A DNA stretch of 64,000 bases from Albula goreensis (GCA_022829145.1 CM040746.1:3566731-3630730); one strand, 5' to 3'. Positions 49,120-60,993 are shown, counted from the stretch's first letter. Translations and numbers: made by a program. Notes: generated by a model from the sequence alone, not told the origin.

Positions 49120-51633
49120 CTCACCCTGGGAAAGCTACAGGGGCCAATAAGCTCACCCCGGAGAGAGCTACAGGGGACAATAAACTCGGCCAGGGAGAGC
49201 AACTGGGGTCAATAAGGTCACATAGAGAAGAGCTATAGGGGCCAATAAAGCTCACATAGGGAGAGCAACTGGGGCCAATAAGGTCACATAGGGAGAGCTA
49301 CTGGGGAAAATAAGCTTACCTGGAGAGAGCTACAAGGGCCAATAAAGCTCACATAGGGAGAGCTACTGGGGCCAATAAGCTTACCTGGAGAGAGCTACAA
49401 GGGCCAATAAAGCTCACATAGGGAGAGCTACTGGGGCCAATAAGCTTACCTGGAGAGAGCTACAAGGGCCAATAAAGCTCACATAGGGAGAGCTACTGGG
49501 GCCAATAAGCTTACCTGGAGAGAGCTACAAGGGCCAATAAAGCTCACATAGGGAGAGCTGCTGGGGCCAATAAGCTTACCTGGAGAGAGCTACAAGGGCC
49601 AATAAAGCTCACATAGGGAGAGCTACAGGGGCCAATAAGCTTACCTGGAGAGAGCTACAAGGGCCAATAAAGCTCACACAGGGAGAGCTACAGGGGCCAA
49701 TAAGGTAACATAGAGAAGAGCTATAGGGGCCAATAAAGCTCACATAGGGAGAACTACTGGGGCCAATAAGGTCACATAGGGAGAGCTAAAGGGGAAAATA
49801 AGCTTACTTGGAGAGAGCTACAAGGGCCAATAAAGCTCACACAAGGAGAGCTACAGGGGCCAATAAGGTCACTTCAGGAGAGCTACAGGGGCCAATAAGC
49901 TCACCTAGGGAAAGCTACAGGCAACAATAAACTCACGCAGGGAGAACTACAGGGGCCAATAAAGCTAACACAGGGAGAACTACAGGGGCCAATAAGCTTA
50001 CATAGGGAGAGCTACAGGGGCCAATAAGCTCACATAGGGAAAGCTACAGGGGCCAATAAGCTCACATAGGGAAAGCTACAGGGGAAAATAAGCTCACATA
50101 GGGAAAGCTACAGGGGAAAATAAGCTCACATAGGGAAAGCTACAGGGGAAAATAAGCTCACATAGGGAAAGCTACAGGCAACAATAAACTCACCCAAGGA
50201 GAGCTACTGGGGCCAATAAGGTCACATAGGCAAGTTACAGGAGCCAATAAGGTCACTTCAGGAGAGCTTCAGGGGCCAATAAGGTCACACAGGGAGAGCT
50301 ACTGGGACCAATAAGGTCACACAGAGAGAACTACAGGGGCCAATAAGCTCACATAGGGAAAGCTACAGGGGAAAATAAGCTCACATAGGGAAAGCTACAG
50401 GGGAAAATAAGCTCACATAGGGAAAGCTACAGGCAACAATAAACTCACCCAGGGGCTAAAATAAGGTCACATAGGCAAAGTTACAGGGCCAATAAGGTCA
50501 CTTCAGGAGAGCTTCAGGGGCCAATAAGGTCACACAGGGAGAGCTACTGGGACCAATAAGGTCACACAGAGAGAACTACAGGGGCCAATAAGCTCACATA
50601 GGGAAAGCTACAGGGGAAAATAAGCTCACATAGGGAAAGCTACAGGGGAAAATAAGCTCACATAGGGAAAGCTACAGGGGACAATAAGCTCACATAGGGA
50701 AAGCTACAGGGGAAAATAAGCTCACATAGGGAAAGCTACAGGGGAAAATAAGCTCACATAGGAAAGCTACAGGAAAATAAGCTCACATAGGGAGAGCTAC
50801 AGGGAAAATAAACTCACATAGGAAAAGCTACAGGGCCAATAAGCTCACATAGGAAAGCTACAGGGGAAAATAAACTCACATAGGTCACTACAGGGGAAAA
50901 TAAGCTCACATAGGAAAGCTACAGGGAAAATAAACTCACACAGGGAAAGAGAACTACAGGGGCCAAAATAAGCTCACATAGGGAAAGCTACAGGGAAAAT
51001 AAGCTCACATAGGGAAAGCTACAGGGAAAATAAGCTCACATAGGAAAGCTACAGGGGAAAATAAGCTCACATAGGGAAAGCTACAGGGAAAATAAGGTCA
51101 CATAGGGAAAGCTACAGGGCCAAAATAAGCTCACATAGGGAAAGCTACAGGGGCCAATAAGGTCACACAGGGAAAGCTACAGGGAAAATAAGGTCACACA
51201 GAGAGAACTACAGGGGAAAATAAGCTCACATAGGGAAAGCTACAGGGGAAAATAAGCTCACATAGGGAAAGCTACAGGGGAAAATAAGCTCACATAGGGA
51301 AAGCTACAGGGGAAAATAAGCTCACATAGGGAAAGCTACAGGGGAAAATAAGCTCACATAGGGAAAGCTACAGGGGAAAATAAGCTCACATAGGGAAAGC
51401 TACAGGGGAAAATAAGCTCACATAGGGAAAGCTACAGGGGAAAATAAGCTCACATAGGGAAAGCTACAGGCGACAATAAACTCACCCAAGGAGAGCTACT
51501 GGGGCCAATAAGGTCACATAGGTAGAGCTACAGGAGCCAATAAGATCACTTCGGGAGAGCTTCAGGGGCCAATAAGGTCACACAGGGAGAGCTACAAGGG
51601 CCAATAAACTCACATGTGGAGTGCTAGAGGGGC
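49120..51633. repeat. 32-bp minisatellite, about 78 copies
   Basis: Units of GGGAAAGCTACAGGGGAAAA plus TAAGCTCACATA, or GGGGCCAATAAGGTCACATA variants. Three zones can be seen: 49300-49690 with a 65-bp dimer (CTTACCTGGAGAGAGCTACA alternating with CACATAGGGAGAGCTACT), 50250-50700 with a higher-order block of 245 bp present twice, and 51180-51470 with almost identical units. Each unit has stops in most frames, so there is no ORF. Confidence 0.95.
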
Positions 51634-52735
51634 CTTGAATGTGTTACCTTGAATGTGCTATGCAGTGTGAAACTATTATTTTTGAATCGTTAGTTCGAGG
51701 GCAAAGAGATGAACTGATGAGTCACAAGTACAAAGCCATTTAATTTAGGAAGATTTTCAAAACCTTGATTGGCTGAACGAAAGCCAAAATATCTAGGGGT
51801 AGTGCAGGACCTGATTTAGGAGCCTTTGAGTTATAGTACAAAAGGAACAAGTGTGTGTGTGTGCATGTGTGTATCTGTATGAAGCCAGGGGAATGCAAAC
51901 ACAAACTGAAAATAAACAGCTCCTCAGGGCCAAGACTGGGGTATGCCTAGGCTATCTGTTTGCTGCATGTAGAATAATGTATAAGGTCACGTCCTTTTTA
52001 ATGACTGAGGAGTGAAGATTGGCAGTACCGTCTTGTGTATGGCTGACGCAAAGCTGTTAATATCCATGAAATTAGCAAATGCAGGTATCACCATCACATC
52101 CCAATGTGGTTCTCGAATTTTTACAGCAATTCCAATACCCCCTCATGATGTTCATATTTTTAATCTTTGTTTATGCTACTGCACGATTTATACTCTGCTG
52201 TTCCCTCGCAGTTCTATCAAGGTGAAAAAGAATGAGCCGGATTAAGAACTTCAGGAAGAAAAAAAAAAAATGTGTTCGCTGTTAAAAATTTGAGGCTGAT
52301 GCATTCAGAAAACATTGAGGCAGGTCACTGCAGTGTCTTCTTTAACAGGCATTTTCTCTTCCATGCCCCGCTAGGACTAGAACTCTTACGCCTCGTGTCA
52401 GTGAAGAATGACAGATTCAGGTTTATTTTCATTTATTTTTAATAGACAAAGCAGGTACATATGAGTGTACAGTGCAGTAGTTACAGTAGAATAAAACTTT
52501 CACTGCAAAGTACAGATCTTGCTCACGCTGGTTTCAAAAATGTTTCAAAAAAGAGGAACTCAAACCCACTTCCAAAACACACGCTAATGTGCATGAACCC
52601 ATAACACAAAATCAGAATGAGCGGAAAAACACTCAGTAGACCCTTCTGTTAGGTCTCACCCTACTGCCCTCTGTACTCCAGTTTAGGTCATAAACAAGCC
52701 TTTTTATGCCAGACAGGCTACAGGCACTAGTGCTG
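51634..52735. other. intergenic, no gene recognised
   Basis: About 1.1 kb of single-copy sequence with an A run at 52259-52270. The 77-codon frame at 52012-52245 matches nothing I know. Confidence 0.4.
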
Positions 52736-52739
52736 CAGG

Positions 52740-53095
52740 GGAGTGGTAGAATTAGCATTGTACATGTATGTATGCACGCATGCACTTAACACACACTTAC
52801 GCAAGCAAGCATGCACAAATATGTATGTGTGCACACAAGCGTGCACGCGCATACACACGTGCACATGCGCATGCGTGCATAACCTCACACATGCATCCCG
52901 ACGTGCATTCGCACGTACGCGCACAAAGGTGCGTACATATGCACGCTCTCTCACATACACCGACACACACTAGCATGCACAAGCCAGCGTGCGCTTTCAT
53001 GCACACTCATACACACACACGTACTCAAACGCACACACACACGTGCATCCTCTCATGCATGCAAGCACACACGCTCTCGCGCACACGTTCGCACC
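52740..53095. repeat. CA/CG/TGCA alternating tract
   Basis: Long alternating purine-pyrimidine DNA with GCGCATACAC, ATGCGCATGCGTGCAT and CACACAC words, a Z-DNA-prone composition. Overlapping frames on both strands are artefacts. Confidence 0.85.
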
Positions 53096-53914
53096 CCGAA
53101 CGCGTTGATCGAATGGTCCGTGGAAGTTCGCGGTTTGCACAGCTCCTGTAGAACGCCGAAAGGTCACTGCTCTCCATTTGCTAAAGGCCACCTTAATTCT
53201 AACACTAAGTAACATTTCAAACAATGGGTGTGGGGTGGGGAGGGGGCATACATTCTCCTGCATCGCTTCATAATTTCGTAAGCCTGCTGCGGCTAAGGAG
53301 AAAAGGCACTTATGGACAGTGCTTCTCAGGGGTGCGAACAGTTTACACCGTTTTAATAGATTGTCATCTTTTCAGCTGAGACAGCTGTCGGGACCGCTTG
53401 ACAACGTAATGAGAGCGCCAGCCTGAGCGTTCTGATAGGCTGAGCGGATCACATGATCAGTGACATCATCTTTGGGGGGGAGGAGATCCTCTCTGGGGAC
53501 CTGTGAGTATCTCTCCTTTAGGGGGGTGAAGAGTCTGGAGGTTGGCTGCTTTTAAGGGCATTCCCTTACACTGTATCAGTTTGGTCCCACAGGCTGTAAA
53601 AACGGACTCTTTGTTTGGGCTGTTGAGCTGTGCAAGGCGTCAGACTGATCCGTGTTAAGTCACGTTAATTACTGTGTTAAACCTGTCTGTATTAAACCTA
53701 CATTCCGTAGAGCAACCAGTCTAAATTTATTCAGCTTCGCCAAACAACTGCTGGGGGAGGGAATTTAAAATGACAAAGTATTTCGTGTTACAGGACCACT
53801 AGCAGAGAAGCTCTCCATGAAATAAAAACAACAGTTTTAACATACAATAAAACTCACTTTTAAAACCATTAGGGTCTCCTGGGAAAATAATGCCATGTTA
53901 CTGGTACACAATTA
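53096..53914. other. region just beyond the ctnna1 3' end
   Basis: No gene recognised. At 53448-53471 the sequence has ATCACATGATCAGTGACATC, joining an E-box of the M-box type (TCACATGA) to a CRE-like TGACATCA. A second AATAAA on the minus strand (53731-53726) could serve a longer ctnna1 transcript. Confidence 0.35.
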
Positions 53915-53950
53915 GCCAACTCAAGAAAAATAACTACAAACTACTTTATT
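53915..53950 (-). terminator. candidate ctnna1 polyadenylation signal
   Basis: AATAAA on the minus strand (53950-53945) is followed within about 30 nt by a GT-rich stretch (GTAGTTTGTAGTTATTTTT read on the minus strand). This is the usual layout of a cleavage signal with its downstream element. No AATAAA was seen on the minus strand between this site and the stop codon. Confidence 0.55.
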
Positions 53951-54666
53951 AGAGGTACAAAATATACTTCAGAAAAATGAGCTTTGGGCTACAAAACTTC
54001 TACAGAACTTATTCTTGAAAAGGGAATATAATTAGGACATGAAGGGAAGGAAGGCAGTTTTAGTGTTTTTGCATATGCCTCAAGTTCACTGCTGAAAAAA
54101 ATCACAACAGATGGCATCTATAATCATGTTATATCAGTTAAAACGTGAAAACAAAAGAAAATAAATGTGCACGAAAGCAGCTAATAAAAGCCAAACTAAT
54201 AATTTGCTCTTAATTTAAACTGTCAATAATTGAGCCCCTCTCCTTAGAAAGAGAAAAAAAAAAAAAAGATGCTGGAGCTCAGATCTCAACGCACATACTG
54301 TAGATATCCGGAAAATCCGAAACAACATTCACAAGAGTTTCTTTAAAGCCATTACGCTCTGTAGATGTTTTGAGGGAGGGGAAAAAAAAGGAAAAATGCA
54401 AATCAAACAGGCAAAAGCCTACTGAGGAGGGTGGGTTTAAAATGCTTTCTGACAGACAGAATAGCCTCATTTAAATTTCAAAATGAAAAACAATTTTCTA
54501 TGCATATTTCATTCCAGTTAGTGTTTTCTCAACAAATAACAGATCTGGGGGGGGTTGGAGCTCATTGAGGTGTTCCATCACTACAGACAGCAGGGGGGTG
54601 GTATTACAGGGGGGACAGGAAGTGATGTAGAAAGGAAGTGACACGGAGAAGAAGTGACACGGGGAC
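53945..54666 (-). other. ctnna1: ctnna1 3' UTR (probable extent)
   Basis: Sequence downstream of the ctnna1 stop codon. It is AT-rich, has no open frame of note, and reaches the first canonical AATAAA on the minus strand at 53950-53945. The implied UTR is about 720 nt plus the short distance to cleavage. A run of G residues at 54547-54554 and an A-rich tract at 54251-54266 (a U run in the mRNA) are the only low-complexity parts. The end is inferred from motifs only; a second AATAAA at 53731-53726 could give a longer form. Confidence 0.6.
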
Positions 54667-54957
54667 TCAGATGCTGTCCATGGCTTTGAACTCGCTCAGG
54701 GCCTGCACTGGATTGACGTGCTTCTTCTGGGACGACCTCTTGACCTTGTTGGTTTGGCCGTCGTCGTGCTTCTCGCGCTTGACCAGTGGCTTCTTCTCGG
54801 GCGCCTTCATCTTCCAGGAGATGGCGGGCATGTTGAGCGACTGCATGCCCTGCGATTTCTGGTACTTGGTGGAGGCGACGTAGGAGGCCTTCACCGTGGA
54901 AACCACCGTGTTCATTAGGTTCTTGGCCGCCTGGATCAGGGACATGGCGCTGTCCAC
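54667..54957 (-). CDS. ctnna1: alpha-catenin (ctnna1), last coding exon
   Basis: Terminal coding exon of an alpha-catenin, the actin-binding adaptor that links cadherin/beta-catenin complexes to F-actin at adherens junctions. It encodes 96 residues and a TGA stop, starting VDSAMSLIQAAKNLMN and ending VQALSEFKAMDSI. This is the last part of the C-terminal F-actin-binding bundle plus the basic tail (SWKMKAPEKKPLVKREK, SQKKHVNP). From memory of the family, SQGM after KYQK and a final Ile point to alpha-E-catenin (CTNNA1); alpha-N-catenin (CTNNA2) has VYGT there and ends in Phe. The tail is one residue longer than the human protein near QTNKVKR. The exon starts in phase 0 after a strong pyrimidine tract and CAG acceptor (54958-54960 on the plus strand). 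The reading frame is intact, so the exon looks functional. Confidence 0.95.
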   Translation of the reverse strand: MDSAMSLIQAAKNLMNTVVSTVKASYVASTKYQKSQGMQSLNMPAISWKMKAPEKKPLVKREKHDDGQTNKVKRSSQKKHVNPVQALSEFKAMDSI

Positions 54958-55118
54958 CTGGAGGATAGACAGAGAGAGGAAGAGACTTAGCACCAGAGGA
55001 AGAGAGGAAACTTCAGGAGTCATAACTAACTGGGAGTAGGGCCCACGAATCAGAAGAGAGAAAGAAACCATACACTCAAAGCCAGACCCTAATGCCAGGC
55101 AAAGAAATGTATCGCCAG

Positions 55119-56195
55119 TAGGGATGGGACGATAGTTATCTTGACAATTTGGTTTGATATACGATATGAGGTTCACAATTTGATATCACCACAATTCGAT
55201 AGAGCCTAATAACAGTTCAGTGAGTTAAGTAAAAGTATGAATATTCAAAACTGATACTTAATTTTCAGCCATGCAAAATACAAATTCTCATTTGAATAAA
55301 GTTCTCTACTAGACAACACAAAAAGAGATCAAAGTAACAACAGAAATTCTTATAAAGACGTTTGATTACCGCCTGCAGCCATTTCCAAGTTCTATTAATC
55401 TTGCTCCTAGGGGTGCGTTCCAATACTTTTTCTTGTCTCCTCCACTTGTCTCCTACTCCGGAAGTATGTGGAGGAAACGAGTGGAGGAGACGAGGAAACA
55501 AGGTGATGAAACGAAAGTTGGAACTGCTAATCCGATTAGCCCTTCATGAAAGTTGATCTTGGCGTGCAACTTCAACCGATACCAAAAATACCTAAAGCCA
55601 ATCGCTTTTTATGCATTAAAATATGAATGTCAGTTACTCGCATTGTGCTCATGATTTAACAAACATATGTACAAAGAAATAAATAAACCTGCTGCTACAG
55701 TAACTTCCTCAATTTTACATTTGTAAAATAACCATTCGCGACTCAAAAATGTGAATATATCGCGTCAATGTGGATATGTTTGAAAAAGCAAACAGTTACG
55801 CTTCCCTATTAATGTAAATTATCTGATTACTGTTCACTGTTCCGGCACTTACAGTACTTCAGTGTTGGTAAACCCCTTGTCATGTTTTAGAACTTTCCGA
55901 TGGTGGAATATTCTGTGGGATGGTCTTTTAATCTGACTGGTTGTGAGCACAATGATGTCACCCAGTCATGTGAAAAGACTTCCGCGGTAGGATACACCGA
56001 TGTATCCTTCGTTTGGAAGAGAGACGGAGAGATTTTGGGAGGTAGTAAGATCATCCCAGATCATCTCATTTGGGGTAAATACCAGGGTAAAACACAAAGT
56101 AGCAAATATCACGATATCATTTTCTGACTTATGAAAGGGATCGTGATATTTTTGGGTGACGATATACCGACTTTCGATTTACTGTCCCATCTCTA
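55119..56195. mobile_element. non-autonomous hAT-type DNA transposon
   Basis: A 1,077-bp element in the last ctnna1 intron. The ends are inverted: TAGGGATGGGACGATAG on the left, and on the right a terminus that reads TAGAGATGGGACAGTAAA on the minus strand. Both are followed inward by GATAT-rich subterminal sequence. The element is flanked by a perfect 8-bp direct repeat, ATCGCCAG (55111-55118 and 56196-56203), the target-site length typical of hAT elements. No hAT transposase was recognised inside; the 75-codon open frame at 55900-56127 resembles nothing I know. The intact duplication suggests a fairly young insertion. A smaller foldback sequence sits inside (55411-55525). Confidence 0.85.
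55411..55525. repeat. foldback (hairpin) sequence nested in the hAT element
   Basis: Two arms, about 55432-55459 and 55469-55495, are near-perfect inverted copies built on CTCCTCCAC / GTGGAGGAG with a loop of only about 9 bases. The outer edges GGTGCGTTCCAA and GTTGGAAC are also loosely inverted. It could be a small MITE nested in the larger element or part of that element's own interior. Confidence 0.5.
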
Positions 56196-58439
56196 ATCGC
56201 CAGGCATAGCGAACTAACGCCAGACATAGAAGCTAAATAGCAGGGGATGGCTTTAAAATAATATGGAGAGACCTAAATACTAGAGGGGATGGACCTGACC
56301 CAGGGGGAAAAGGCTGTGCAATGGGGTCAGCCAGTGCTGAAGAAAACGGCGGAACTAACAGAACACGCCTTCTGCTGTGTGTTTAACTGTAAAAACGGCT
56401 CGATTTTCGGATTGGAGGACGGCATCACTCTGAATCAATGGTGGTAGTGGAACTCAAAGCATTGTGCTGTGAAGGCAAAAGAAATTCAATGGCTTTGTTG
56501 TCATTTGTGAATATGAAAATATATACAAAATAGGGAGTGACAGTGCCTAACTGCAGTTCTATCATAATCCACATATTGTGATTCTAATTGCTGCTGTCAC
56601 TTCACCCAATCCTAGTGCTTATGTTTGAACCTCTAACTATGCGCTTGGGCCTGCAATAGGGAGAGCAGTCATTATTTCCTCTGACGTGTGATCTACTGTA
56701 TTTATGCAGAAGAGACTGTAAAGCGGTTTAAGTCCCTCCATACAACTCTGTGCTTTAAAATACAAAAGAATGACTGTAAATGACTTGGGGCACAATGAGA
56801 TTAAAGAGAGCAAATCGGCTAATAATACATTTACACTGGGAGTACAAAATGGCAGTGTTACAGGGAGAACCACTTGCATCTGTATGACAGTTGAAAGGCA
56901 TGTTTGCTCTGAGAACTGAAAGATGTTTTCTGGGTTAATACCATCATTTAATCCCTGAAGCGAAGATTTTTTTGCGTACGCACAGAAATAACCGCATCAT
57001 CTCCTCAAGTGACAGAGAGGAAACCACAGGGAGCCATGACAGTGAGAATACGAGTGAGAAAACAGGAGAGGCCCAAAACAGAGCCTTGGGGAACTCCAAT
57101 GCTGAAGTTAACTGGAAGAGAATAGAGAAACCGAAAAAATGAGCAAGTTCACAATCAAAGCAATTACCTCAAGTGGTACGTGTTTACACAAGGATGATTT
57201 AGTGTGTGTGCATGTGTTACTGGTTAAGTGTGTGTTTGAATGTATGACATATAGGCCTTGTGAGATGGTCAGCAATTTGGACAATGGCTTCTATCCAATG
57301 AATAAATGTACACACACAGCACCTGAGGTGTGTGTGTGTGTGTGGGGGGGTGCAACAGAAGGAAAATGAAAAAGCACCCAATCTGCAGTACCCAACTCAC
57401 TCGGCCAAACAGCACCTCCCTATGAAGGAGCAGCCATTTTTGCACAACACTAAGTACAACGGAGTTAATTCTCAATTTTTGTATGTGTGATATACAGGAT
57501 TCAGACAAACTTTCAAGAAGGGGAAGAATATTATCACATTCTTTATCCAAGTAGGAAGAAGAAGGAAAAAAAAATGGTCCCAAGGTAGTGCGTGAGCAGA
57601 CTGAGGCAGAGTTGAGGCAGAGTTTAAAAGCTGCTCTGTATTTCATGCTGAACATTGCCATGGCTTCCGAGTTTTAAAAAAAGAAAAGAGAGAAAGAAAA
57701 ATCCAACCTATCTTTTGGAGCCATGGATCCTGTTATCTTTGTCATCGGTTTAGCGCGAGGGCATGAAGCGAATTACAGCAGTTTCACGTCCGACACAAGC
57801 CGAGAAGTACTCACATTACGGCCTATGAGCTAGGACGCGAGAAGGAGGGAGAGAGAGAGAGATGGGGGAGGGGGTGTCTATCCTTTGCTGACTGCAGTAG
57901 CGGTTGTTCATACTCAGAAAAAAAAGTCCCCAGCTACAACCGATGACCAAGGCTAATATACACACCATCTCCTAAGGGACTCTTTCTGTGCAGTCATATT
58001 AACTTCCTCAGCCAGTAAAATGCATGTAACTGCGTATAAACTTGCATTTACGTTCTTATGGACCGGTCAGGATTATTCTGCATGTCTGATGATAAAAGCA
58101 TACGGATACAATCGCCTCTTCTCTGCTATCCACCTCTTCTTTGACATTTCAGTTGCGCCGTTCTTTCCCCCGGTGCATATTTAGAAAGTGCGGGGAGAAC
58201 AGAGGCCGCTGTTGTATATTCATTTTGATTTTCTGTCTTCCTCACGGTAACGAAGGCCGATGTGTCCGTGGCAACCATTGCCAAGTGCCTGTGCGGCCAT
58301 GGTAACCGTCGCGCGGGCCATGTTCTGAATCGGAATGGCGCAGGCCGACGCGGAAAATGCTACTGTTAATTGTGCAAGCTGGGCTGGGATACTTAACGAA
58401 AACCGATCGGTCAGTGTTTGTAGGACGCTTGTGCACTGA

Positions 58440-58502
58440 AAGAGGGGGTGGGGGTAGGGATGGAGGGTGGAAGGGGTGGGGGGGGGGGGACGAGGGGGGG
58501 TC
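58440..58502 (+). repeat. G-rich tract with G-quadruplex potential in the ctnna1 intron
   Basis: At least six runs of three or more G separated by one to seven bases, including an eleven-base G run. The G-rich strand is the plus strand, that is the template strand for ctnna1. Confidence 0.75.
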
Positions 58503-59067
58503 TTTTCAAGAGCCAAGAATCACAGTGTGACGTCTGCATTGGCCATGGGCGAAACTGCGCTAGAGTTAAAATACCCCCCTAGACTGCAGCTCTACAAAAA
58601 CACTCACTCCTGCCAGAAAAGTCAATTAATAATTTGTAGCATTTGGGGATTTCAATTCTCTTAAGAAAGGGAGTTCAGACAGGGGAGAAAGAGACTAATT
58701 TGCACATGATCTTGTTTTCACCCATTTACAAATTATTGCCTTAATGCTAACCGTTCCTCAAGTAAGTAAATAATCCCTTCTGAGACTATGGGCATGAGAG
58801 GAAAGACAGAGAGACTGAACGAGAGAGAAAACCAGCGTTCGAAAAATGGACTGAGTCAGAGAGAGAGAGAGAAAGAGTGAGAGCAAGAGAGAGAAAGCTT
58901 GCTGCAAAGCTTGGGTCCTTCACTTTGAACTTCCTGCCCTTGCTCAGTGCTCGGGTAGAGATGAGCGGTTTCTGTTCATTCCTAAACCCACCCCAGGAAG
59001 CAACAGAGGGAGGGTGGGGCGGAGAAGAGGAGGGAGCGGGGGGGATGAAACGAAGGAGAGCACTTAC

Positions 59068-59202
59068 CCCAGACACGACGAGCTCTCCCCCAAGGTTCTG
59101 CACCTCTGCTTTGACCTTGCTGCAGATGTTGAGCTGGTGGCAGTACAGCGCGATCCGCTGCAGGTAGGCCAGCAGGTCCTGCTTACAGGCTGAATCCGGG
59201 CA
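59068..59202 (-). CDS. ctnna1: alpha-catenin (ctnna1), penultimate coding exon
   Basis: A 135-bp exon encoding exactly 45 residues, CPDSACKQDLLAYLQRIALY at the start and VQNLGGELVVSG at the end. It is phase 0 at both ends and joins in frame to the last exon (VSG|VDSAM). It is bounded by a T-rich tract and TAG acceptor (59203-59205 on the plus strand) and a consensus donor, GGG|GTAAGTG (donor at 59067-59061). It forms part of the F-actin-binding helical bundle. Counting back from the C-terminus, and allowing for the one-residue insertion in the tail, it contains the equivalents of mammalian Leu785, Ile792 and Val796, which are reported to be important for actin binding; all three are conserved. 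The next upstream exon, expected to end in a conserved segment like RMDKLGRTIADH, was not found before the right edge, so the preceding intron is at least 4.8 kb. Confidence 0.95.
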
Positions 59203-60094
59203 CTACAACGCAGAAACAGAGAATGGAGAGAAAAAAAAAAACAATGAAAATAATGCTGTGGTATCTTCTTCGTGGTGCAGGGGAGCAAAGCATGCTGGGA
59301 GCTAAATCACATGGTCACGGACTAAGCGGTGTAGCTGCGTCCTACACGTCTGAGTCAGTAGCCCAAAGCACAGGCCGGGGGAGTGTGCACGCAGGTGTTC
59401 ATGACATCATGAGACCTGGAGGCTGGGTGGGTGTTTCATTACAGGCCCGAAAGAAGCTTAATACATTTTCTTAATATCGATTTTATAATCAGCAGAACAA
59501 CCACCAGAGCCACCTCAATCAGTAAACAGATTTTTTTATTATTATTATATCCACAGCCTTGCAGGAGACATGTGTGCACTAAACATTAAAGGGAGGCTTT
59601 ACTTCAATAAATAAATATTAAAAAAACTAAATATGGTATGAAATTGATAGAAGCTGATGTGTAGTTCTGGCTCTGACTGCTTCAGCATTCGCATTAAGGC
59701 CAGATATACCCTAATAGGCTAATTCTGTGAGCTGAAGCAGGTGATTGGAGGATTGGATACAGTGGATGTATGACATCACTTGGACCACTGGCTTTGGCTT
59801 AGCCTAGGATACAGCTGAGCTTTCAGGCTAACCCATCCTGCTTCCAACCCCCAACATGTGAGGATAGTGCCTTGTTCTACACAGACATGAACAAACAACT
59901 TTTTTTTTTATTATAAATATGAATATTTTGTTCAAAAATAAGGCCAATATGAATATACTTTGACAATTTGTTAAGAGCATTGATTTATGAACTGCAGAGC
60001 CGCAACGCACTCCCATCAGAAGTTCAAGTTTGGTTCAAGTGACCTTTTCTGATGCAAAACACTGCAGCTTAAGCTGTTTATAACAGGCCAATCT

Positions 60095-60097
<3 letters not shown>

Positions 60098-60131
<34 letters not shown>
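60098..60131. repeat. (CA)n microsatellite
   Basis: An uninterrupted run of about 17 CA dinucleotides in the ctnna1 intron. A second short CA run lies at 60348-60363. Confidence 0.95.
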
Positions 60132-60133
<2 letters not shown>

Positions 60134-60993
60134 TGTTTAAAATGTTCCCTATGACATTCCATCTGTAGCACACAGGTGTGCAGGTGCCTGGGTAGGGGGT
60201 AGGGGGTTGGGGGAATCCTTGAAGAGACAGCCCCCCACTGAGCTCTGTCACAAACACCACATTAAAACTGACACCGTCTCCCAACGGCCTGAAGGATGAG
60301 TTACACTCACACGCACCCAATAACTGCGCTCACATACATTTTATACATACACACACACACACACGCTCGTCCCACCTTACCCTCCTCCTTCACTCACTGT
60401 ATCCCTGCCCTCTCCCTGTCTCAATGTTCCTTTCTCCCTCCTCACCCGCCTCGCCTCTCTCCCTGCCATCCCTCTGTTTTCCTCTCTCTCTGCCCCAGAA
60501 CGGTAGCACCTGCTGTTTTCTCTCACATTCACAGTTCTCTGCTCCACCGCGGCGCTAATACCGCGCACTTTTCTCAGTTATTCCACCGTCTCTTCCCTAC
60601 CTCCGTCTCTCCACATCCCTCCTTCGGTCCACCTGATTCACTCTTTACTCATACTTTTGCTTTCCTCTCCACCCCTCTCCCCATCCTTCACCCCTCCACT
60701 CTTTCATCCCTTCTTCCTCTCCCTACTGATTCCTCTCTCCGCCTTCCCTCTGTAGCACTCCTTCGCTCTTTCCTCAGATGGGGAGCGAGAGGAAGGGAGA
60801 AGGAGAGGGAGGGAGCAGATTGTTGGTGAGGCACTGCAGACTGGAGTAACACATGGAGAATACTAATGATGCCTCTGCACTTGTACTTATCTGTGTATTT
60901 TTTTTTTTATTTTCCAATGGCTTGAAATTAAACGTTCTGAAGCATCGGTCCCGAAGCTACTATCCATGAGCCTGACCTGGAACCTGCAACCCA

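Larger units (their letters stand above)
54958..59067 (-). other. ctnna1: ctnna1 last intron
   Basis: A 4,110-bp phase-0 intron between the two recognised ctnna1 exons, GT-AG on the minus strand. It holds a hAT-type element (55119-56195), a G-rich tract on the non-coding (plus) strand at 58440-58502, and a GA-rich tract at 57838-57886. No coding sequence other than the flanking exons was recognised in it. Confidence 0.9.

Noticed and set aside
55900-56127. 75-codon frame inside the hAT element as a transposase remnant
   Set aside because: No BED finger, RNase H or hAT dimerisation motif is visible, so it is not called as coding.
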